Assembly (NCBI RefSeq): GCF_900108225.1
Contig: NZ_FNUZ01000006.1
Location: 1 to 64,000, forward strand
Length of the DNA stretch: 64,000 bases
Reading direction: 5' to 3'
From: Thalassococcus halodurans
GTDB lineage: Bacteria; Pseudomonadota; Alphaproteobacteria; Rhodobacterales; Rhodobacteraceae
The position numbers were made by a program, and so were the translations under genes. Of the stretch, positions 60,409 to 64,000 are shown in pieces (position 1 is the stretch's first letter; every line of letters begins with the position of its first letter). The notes below the pieces were generated by a model. That model was not told where the DNA came from. It worked only from the letters and a program-made list of their open reading frames with translations, and did not search any database.

Positions 60409-62007
60409 TCACATTCTGAATACAGGCGTATGGCGACCGGCTTCGGGCACCGATGTCACGATGGCCAGGCACAGGCCAAGGATATCGCGGGTTTGCGCGG
60501 GTTCGATCAGCCCGTCATCCCAAAGCCGCGAGGTGGCATAATAGGGATCGGACTGTTCACCATACTGGGCCCGAACCTGCTCCTCGATCAGCTTCATGTC
60601 GGCCTCCATCTTGCCCGGGTCGCCCCCTTTCTGGCGGCGCAGTTCCAGCATCACATTTGTAGCGATGTCGGCAGACATGGTGGCCAGTTCCGCCGTGGGC
60701 CAGGCAAAGAGAAAATTCGGGGCGAAACCACGTCCGCACATGCCGTAGTTGCCTGCCCCGTATGAGCCGCCCAAGAGGACCGACAGGCGCGGCACCTTGG
60801 CAACCGACATGGCATAGACCAGCTTGGCACTGTCTTTGGCAATGCCGCCGCGCTCGGCTTCGGTGCCGACCATGAAGCCCGAGATGTTGTGGAGGAACAA
60901 AAGCGGGATGTTGCGTTGATCGCACATCGACACGAATTGCGCGCCCTTGAGCGAACTGTCGGACACAAGCGCCCCATTATTTGCGAGAATGCCCACTCGA
61001 TAGCCGTGAATCCGCGCGGTGCCGCAGACCAGCGTCTCACCCCATCCGGGCTTGAATTCGCGGAATTCGCCGGCGTCGATCATGCGCAGTAGAACCTCGC
61101 GCATGTCATAGGGCTGTTTGCGATCGGCGCTGATGACGCCAAGCAGTTCCTCTGGGTTGCGCGCCGGCGGCGCGCAGGTTGCATCGGGACCCATCGGGCG
61201 CGACAGGCCCAGTTCGGATACGATGTCGCGCATCAGAGCAAGCGCATGATACTCGTCCTCGGCCAGATGGTCAGACACACCGGAGACGCGCGAATGCATC
61301 TCGGCCCCCCCCAATGTTTCTCCATCAACCTCTTCGTTGATCGCCACCTTGACGATCGAGGGGCCGCCCAGATGGATGCGTGCGTTGCCGCGTACCATGA
61401 TGACTTCGTCCGACAGGGCCGGGATATAGGCCCCACCGGCCGTGCAGCCTCCAAAGACCGCCGCGATCTGCGGCAGGCCGCTCGCGGACATGTTGGTTTG
61501 ACGATAAAAGGAATTGCCGAAATGGCGGGCATCGGGGAAAACCCGGTCCTGCTCTGGCAGATAGGCACCGCCGCAATCCACCAGATAGAGGCAGGGCAGC
61601 CGGTTCTCGGCTGCGATTTCCTGGGCGCGGATGTGTTTCTGCACGGTTTCGTGATAGAAAGACCCACCCTTCACTGTCGCATCGTTGGCGATCACAACGC
61701 AGGGAAGCCCGTGGACGATCCCGATACCGGTCACGATTCCCGCACCGGGCACCTCGCCCCCGTATTGACCGTAGGCGGCAAGCGACGACAGCTCAAGAAA
61801 CGCAGTGCCCGTATCTACCAGCAGGTCGATCCGTTCGCGAACCAACAGCTTGCTGCGCTTGCGATGCCGCGCGACCATGTCGGGGCGGCCGCCAGCCGTT
61901 GCTTCGGCGATCCGCGCGCGCAGCGTTTCGACGCGCTCGCTTTGTGCGGCGTGGTTGCGGGTGTAGGTCTCTGATGCGGTCAGCACCGCTGTTTCAAGAC
62001 GTGCCAT
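60409..62007 (-). CDS. Acyl-CoA carboxylase beta subunit (carboxyltransferase)
   Basis: A 532-residue carboxyltransferase with the methylcrotonyl-/geranyl-CoA carboxylase pattern: KLLVRERIDLLVDTGTAFLE, GIVHGLPCVVIANDATVKGG, LPCLYLVDCGGAYLPEQDRV, HLGGPSIVKVAINEEVDGET, and in the second half IPLLFLHNISGFMVGTEAER and GGSYGAGNYGMCGRGF. ATG 62007 is preferred to an earlier start because the family begins at this point and the extra 23 residues overlap the TetR gene. Four bases separate it from tetR. Confidence 0.92.
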   Translation of the reverse strand: MARLETAVLTASETYTRNHAAQSERVETLRARIAEATAGGRPDMVARHRKRSKLLVRERIDLLVDTGTAFLELSSLAAYGQYGGEVPGAGIVTGIGIVHGLPCVVIANDATVKGGSFYHETVQKHIRAQEIAAENRLPCLYLVDCGGAYLPEQDRVFPDARHFGNSFYRQTNMSASGLPQIAAVFGGCTAGGAYIPALSDEVIMVRGNARIHLGGPSIVKVAINEEVDGETLGGAEMHSRVSGVSDHLAEDEYHALALMRDIVSELGLSRPMGPDATCAPPARNPEELLGVISADRKQPYDMREVLLRMIDAGEFREFKPGWGETLVCGTARIHGYRVGILANNGALVSDSSLKGAQFVSMCDQRNIPLLFLHNISGFMVGTEAERGGIAKDSAKLVYAMSVAKVPRLSVLLGGSYGAGNYGMCGRGFAPNFLFAWPTAELATMSADIATNVMLELRRQKGGDPGKMEADMKLIEEQVRAQYGEQSDPYYATSRLWDDGLIEPAQTRDILGLCLAIVTSVPEAGRHTPVFRM

Positions 62008-62011
62008 GAAG

Positions 62012-62641
62012 TCAGGTATCCTGTCTTTGGAGTATCCCGTTGAGGAACACATCGGCATAGGTGCGTGACAACGCATCGGCGCTACCGCGGTCCGGGTCGA
62101 ACCAATCGAGCGTGGCGTTCAATGTACCGATCAGCATCAGGCGCAGGCGACGGATATCGACGTCTTGCTTCAGCGTGCCATCTTTCTTAAGCTGGGACAG
62201 AAGACTGTCCCACTCAGCCTCATAGGTCCTGCGCGTGGGCAAGTTGGCATCCCGGACGGATTGCGGCACCTGCCCGAAAATACGCACATTCGCCGATGTA
62301 TAATCGCTCACATCAAGAAGCGCGCGCAAATGCGCCCGGATCGCAGAGCGCAGGATCGTTTCGCCATCGGTATCGGCTGGCAGGTCGGTGATGGCGTCTC
62401 TCATACTCGCGTGAACGACCCGAATCCCTGCATCAAGAACGGCCGCGACGATCTCGTCCTTGGAACCGAAATGATAGTATATGCTACCCGCCTTGATCCC
62501 GGCGGCCTCGGCAATTTTTCGGAGCGAAACGGACCCGTAGCCTTGTTCGCGGAAAAGCCGCGCGGCAATGTCCAGCACCCCGTCCCGTCCAACCGCGCTG
62601 CGCGATGTCTCGTTGACTTTGATTGCCGTGTTTTGTGCCAT
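62012..62641 (-). CDS. TetR-family transcriptional regulator
   Basis: A 209-residue regulator. The N-terminal HTH runs DIAARLFREQGYGSVSLRKI, then AGIKAGSIYYHFGSKDEIV. The C-terminal ligand domain is typical of TetR_N-type regulators of acyl-CoA catabolism. It is first in the carboxylase unit, four bases before the beta subunit, with an inverted repeat 23-42 bases upstream of its start, suggesting autoregulation and control of the operon by an acyl-CoA. Confidence 0.87.
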   Translation of the reverse strand: MAQNTAIKVNETSRSAVGRDGVLDIAARLFREQGYGSVSLRKIAEAAGIKAGSIYYHFGSKDEIVAAVLDAGIRVVHASMRDAITDLPADTDGETILRSAIRAHLRALLDVSDYTSANVRIFGQVPQSVRDANLPTRRTYEAEWDSLLSQLKKDGTLKQDVDIRRLRLMLIGTLNATLDWFDPDRGSADALSRTYADVFLNGILQRQDT

Positions 62642-62663
62642 AGACTTTCGTATCGCCCCAACG

Positions 62664-62683
62664 CCTAACTAACGCCTGTTAGG
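62664..62683. promoter_or_regulatory. Candidate TetR operator
   Basis: CCTAAC-N8-GTTAGG, a perfect 6-bp inverted repeat 23 bases upstream of the tetR start. AACGCCT is also repeated directly at 62661 and 62671. Position and symmetry fit a TetR-family dimer site. Confidence 0.5.
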
Positions 62684-62785
62684 TTAATAGCCCAAGTGAG
62701 TAAATCGTCGTGATCGTGCCAGACTAGAGTCTGCGGAAAATTCCGCATTGGCGACCGCCAAGAGGCCGCCCAGACATTAATGTGC

Positions 62786-62816
62786 TTGCCCGGGCCCGAT
62801 GACGGGGTCCGGGCAA
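62786..62816 (-). terminator. Hairpin after the SDR gene
   Basis: TTGCCCGG (62786-62793) pairs with CCGGGCAA (62809-62816), extended inward by CCCG/CGGG. It starts five bases beyond the SDR stop codon. The following minus-strand sequence is not T-rich, so terminator strength is uncertain. Confidence 0.55.
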
Positions 62817-62821
62817 ATGCC

Positions 62822-63652
62822 TTAGATCACGAAACCGCCACCGCAGATGATGTGTTGGCCTGAAATGAAGTTCGATTCCGGCGCACAGAACAGATAGACA
62901 GCACCGGCAGCTTCTTCCGGAGTGCCGACCCGGCCCAGCGGGATCATGTGCTCCATCTGGGACAGGAGATCGGGATTCACGCCGACCTTGATCTCTTTTT
63001 CCTCGACCTGGATCGTGCTGTCTCCGTCGGCGCTGCCCTCGGTCAGGCGGGTGCGGATCGGGCCGAAAGCCACGGCATTGACGTTGACCTTGTAGCGGCC
63101 CCATTCCTTGGCCATCGTCCGGGTGACACCCAGAATGCCGGCCTTGGCGGCGGAATAGTTGATCTGGCCAGCATTGCCGCCGGTCCCTGCGATGGACGAG
63201 ATGTTGACCACCTTGCGGAACACTTCCTGTCCGGCGGCGGCCTCTTCCTTGGCCTTGGCGCTGATCACCGGCTGCGCGGCGCGCAGGATCCTGAAGGGGG
63301 CCGTCAGGTGAACGTCGATGATCGCCTGCCATTGTTCGTCGGTCATTTTCTGAACGACGCTGTCCCAAGTATAGCCCGCATTGTTCACGATGATGTCCAG
63401 CCCGCCAAAGCTGTCCATGCCGGTCTTGATGAACCGTTCGGCAAAACCGTCTTCGGTGACGCTGCCGGCACAGACCACGGCCTCGGCTCCCGTTGCGCGT
63501 ACCGCCTCGGCGGTTTCATTGGCCGGATCCGCATCCAGATCGTTGATCACCAGCCGGGCCCCTTCCGAGGCCAGTTTGAGAGCGATTTCGCGGCCAATGC
63601 CCCGGCCCGAGCCCGAGACCAGCGCCACGCGCCCGTCGAGTTTTCCAGTCAT
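62822..63652 (-). CDS. Short-chain dehydrogenase/reductase
   Basis: A 276-residue SDR. NAD(P)-binding VSGSGRGIGREIALKL at the N-terminus, NNAG at about 95, active-site Ser in VVNISSIAGTGG and YSAAK (Tyr and Lys) near 180, and a C-terminal FISGQHIICGGGFVI. VINDLDADP (Asp at the end of strand two) indicates NAD preference. A hydroxyacyl-CoA or alcohol dehydrogenase role beside the thiolase is likely. It is upstream of tetR in the same direction, separated by a hairpin. Confidence 0.88.
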   Translation of the reverse strand: MTGKLDGRVALVSGSGRGIGREIALKLASEGARLVINDLDADPANETAEAVRATGAEAVVCAGSVTEDGFAERFIKTGMDSFGGLDIIVNNAGYTWDSVVQKMTDEQWQAIIDVHLTAPFRILRAAQPVISAKAKEEAAAGQEVFRKVVNISSIAGTGGNAGQINYSAAKAGILGVTRTMAKEWGRYKVNVNAVAFGPIRTRLTEGSADGDSTIQVEEKEIKVGVNPDLLSQMEHMIPLGRVGTPEEAAGAVYLFCAPESNFISGQHIICGGGFVI

Positions 63653-63676
63653 ATTGATTCCTCCCGAAAGTCGCTA

Positions 63677-64000
63677 TCAGGCTTTTTCATAAAGCGTGGT
63701 GACGCAGGCCCCGCCGAGGCCCAGATTGTGCTGAAGCGCCAGACGTGCGCCATCAACCTGGCGCGCATCTGCCTGGCCGCGAAGCTGCTGAACGAGCTCG
63801 GTACATTGCGCTAGGCCGGTCGCCCCAAGCGGATGGCCTTTGGACAATAGACCGCCCGACGGGTTGGTCACGTATTTTCCGCCGTAGGTGTTGTCGCCAT
63901 CATCAACGAATTTCGCCGCTTCGCCGCGACCGCAAAGGCCAAGCGCCTCATAGGTGATCAGCTCGTTGTGGGCGAAACAGTCGTGCAGTTCGACCACATC
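63677..64000 (-). CDS. Thiolase-family protein, 5' end beyond window
   Basis: The last 107 or so residues of a thiolase enter from the right edge (codons before 64000 are outside). [20 protein letters not shown] holds the active-site-region His, [19 protein letters not shown] carries the conserved GHPLGATG loop, and [18 protein letters not shown] ends the protein. This pattern is nearest to SCP-x/lipid-transfer type thiolases. It lies 24 bases upstream of the SDR gene in the same direction, so both are probably cotranscribed. It would cleave or condense an acyl-CoA of the pathway. Confidence 0.85.
   Translation of the reverse strand, partial: DVVELHDCFAHNELITYEALGLCGRGEAAKFVDDGDNTYGGKYVTNPSGGLLSKGHPLGATGLAQCTELVQQLRGQADARQVDGARLALQHNLGLGGACVTTLYEKA

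Noticed and set aside
1-64000. CRISPR array, rRNA or retron-like system
   Set aside because: No series of regularly spaced direct repeats, no rRNA segment and no reverse transcriptase motif was seen on reading both strands.

Overview
The window reads as DNA from a Rhodobacteraceae-type alphaproteobacterium (Roseobacter group and relatives). This is inferred from a mostly high G+C content, a complete C-P lyase (phn) operon of alphaproteobacterial layout, a TRAP transporter, a VirB-type conjugation system of the alphaproteobacterial kind, and a BioY plus biotin-dependent acyl-CoA carboxylase cluster. No replication gene, integrase, rRNA, tRNA or CRISPR array was seen, so plasmid versus integrated element cannot be decided here.

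Layout. 0-8.7 kb is the DNA-processing half of a conjugative element: a truncated Abi-family gene, a DUF2493 (SLOG-type) protein, a small conserved protein, a hairpin-rich candidate oriT, then mobC-like, virD2-like relaxase and virD4 genes. 9-21.9 kb is a phosphonate module: phnCDE1E2 and an acetyltransferase, convergent phnF, then phnGHI-HAD-JKLNM. 22-28.3 kb holds a minus-strand operon for a Ugp-like ABC importer with a calcineurin-like phosphodiesterase, and a divergent LysR regulator. 29-32.7 kb is a single large STAND-like NTPase gene, more AT-rich than its neighbours, and the best candidate here for an undescribed defence system. 33.3-35.8 kb has an ArdC-type anti-restriction gene, an IS3-family remnant, and a Tat-exported tandem ABM-like protein divergent from an HxlR regulator over two identical inverted repeats.

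36-48 kb is the mating-channel half of the conjugative element, one minus-strand operon: small protein, VirB1-like, VirB2, B3, B4, a VirB7-like lipoprotein of 55 residues, a second lytic transglycosylase, VirB5, B8, B9, B10, B11, a DUF4177 protein, a periplasmic protein and VirB6, ending in a nested hairpin. 48-54 kb is cargo: an XRE regulator, a decaying copper module (broken cytochrome c gene, DUF411 protein without a normal start codon), a CmtR-like sensor with an HMA-CDF exporter and LspA, and TRAP permeases without a binding protein. A transfer-type secreted protein at 54.0-54.7 kb carries the same AT-rich palindrome as the T4SS promoter region, suggesting that the element continues to there. 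54.8-64 kb is a catabolic cluster: MBL hydrolase, BioY, acyl-CoA dehydrogenase, biotin-dependent carboxylase (two subunits), enoyl-CoA hydratase, TetR, SDR and a truncated thiolase.

How the parts work together. The two conjugation blocks should form one transfer machine, now separated by 27 kb of phosphorus-acquisition and defence cargo. The phn and Ugp-like modules both supply phosphate from organic phosphorus (C-P bonds and phosphodiesters). The carboxylase cluster fits breakdown of a branched acyl-CoA of the leucine or acyclic-terpene type, with BioY importing its cofactor.
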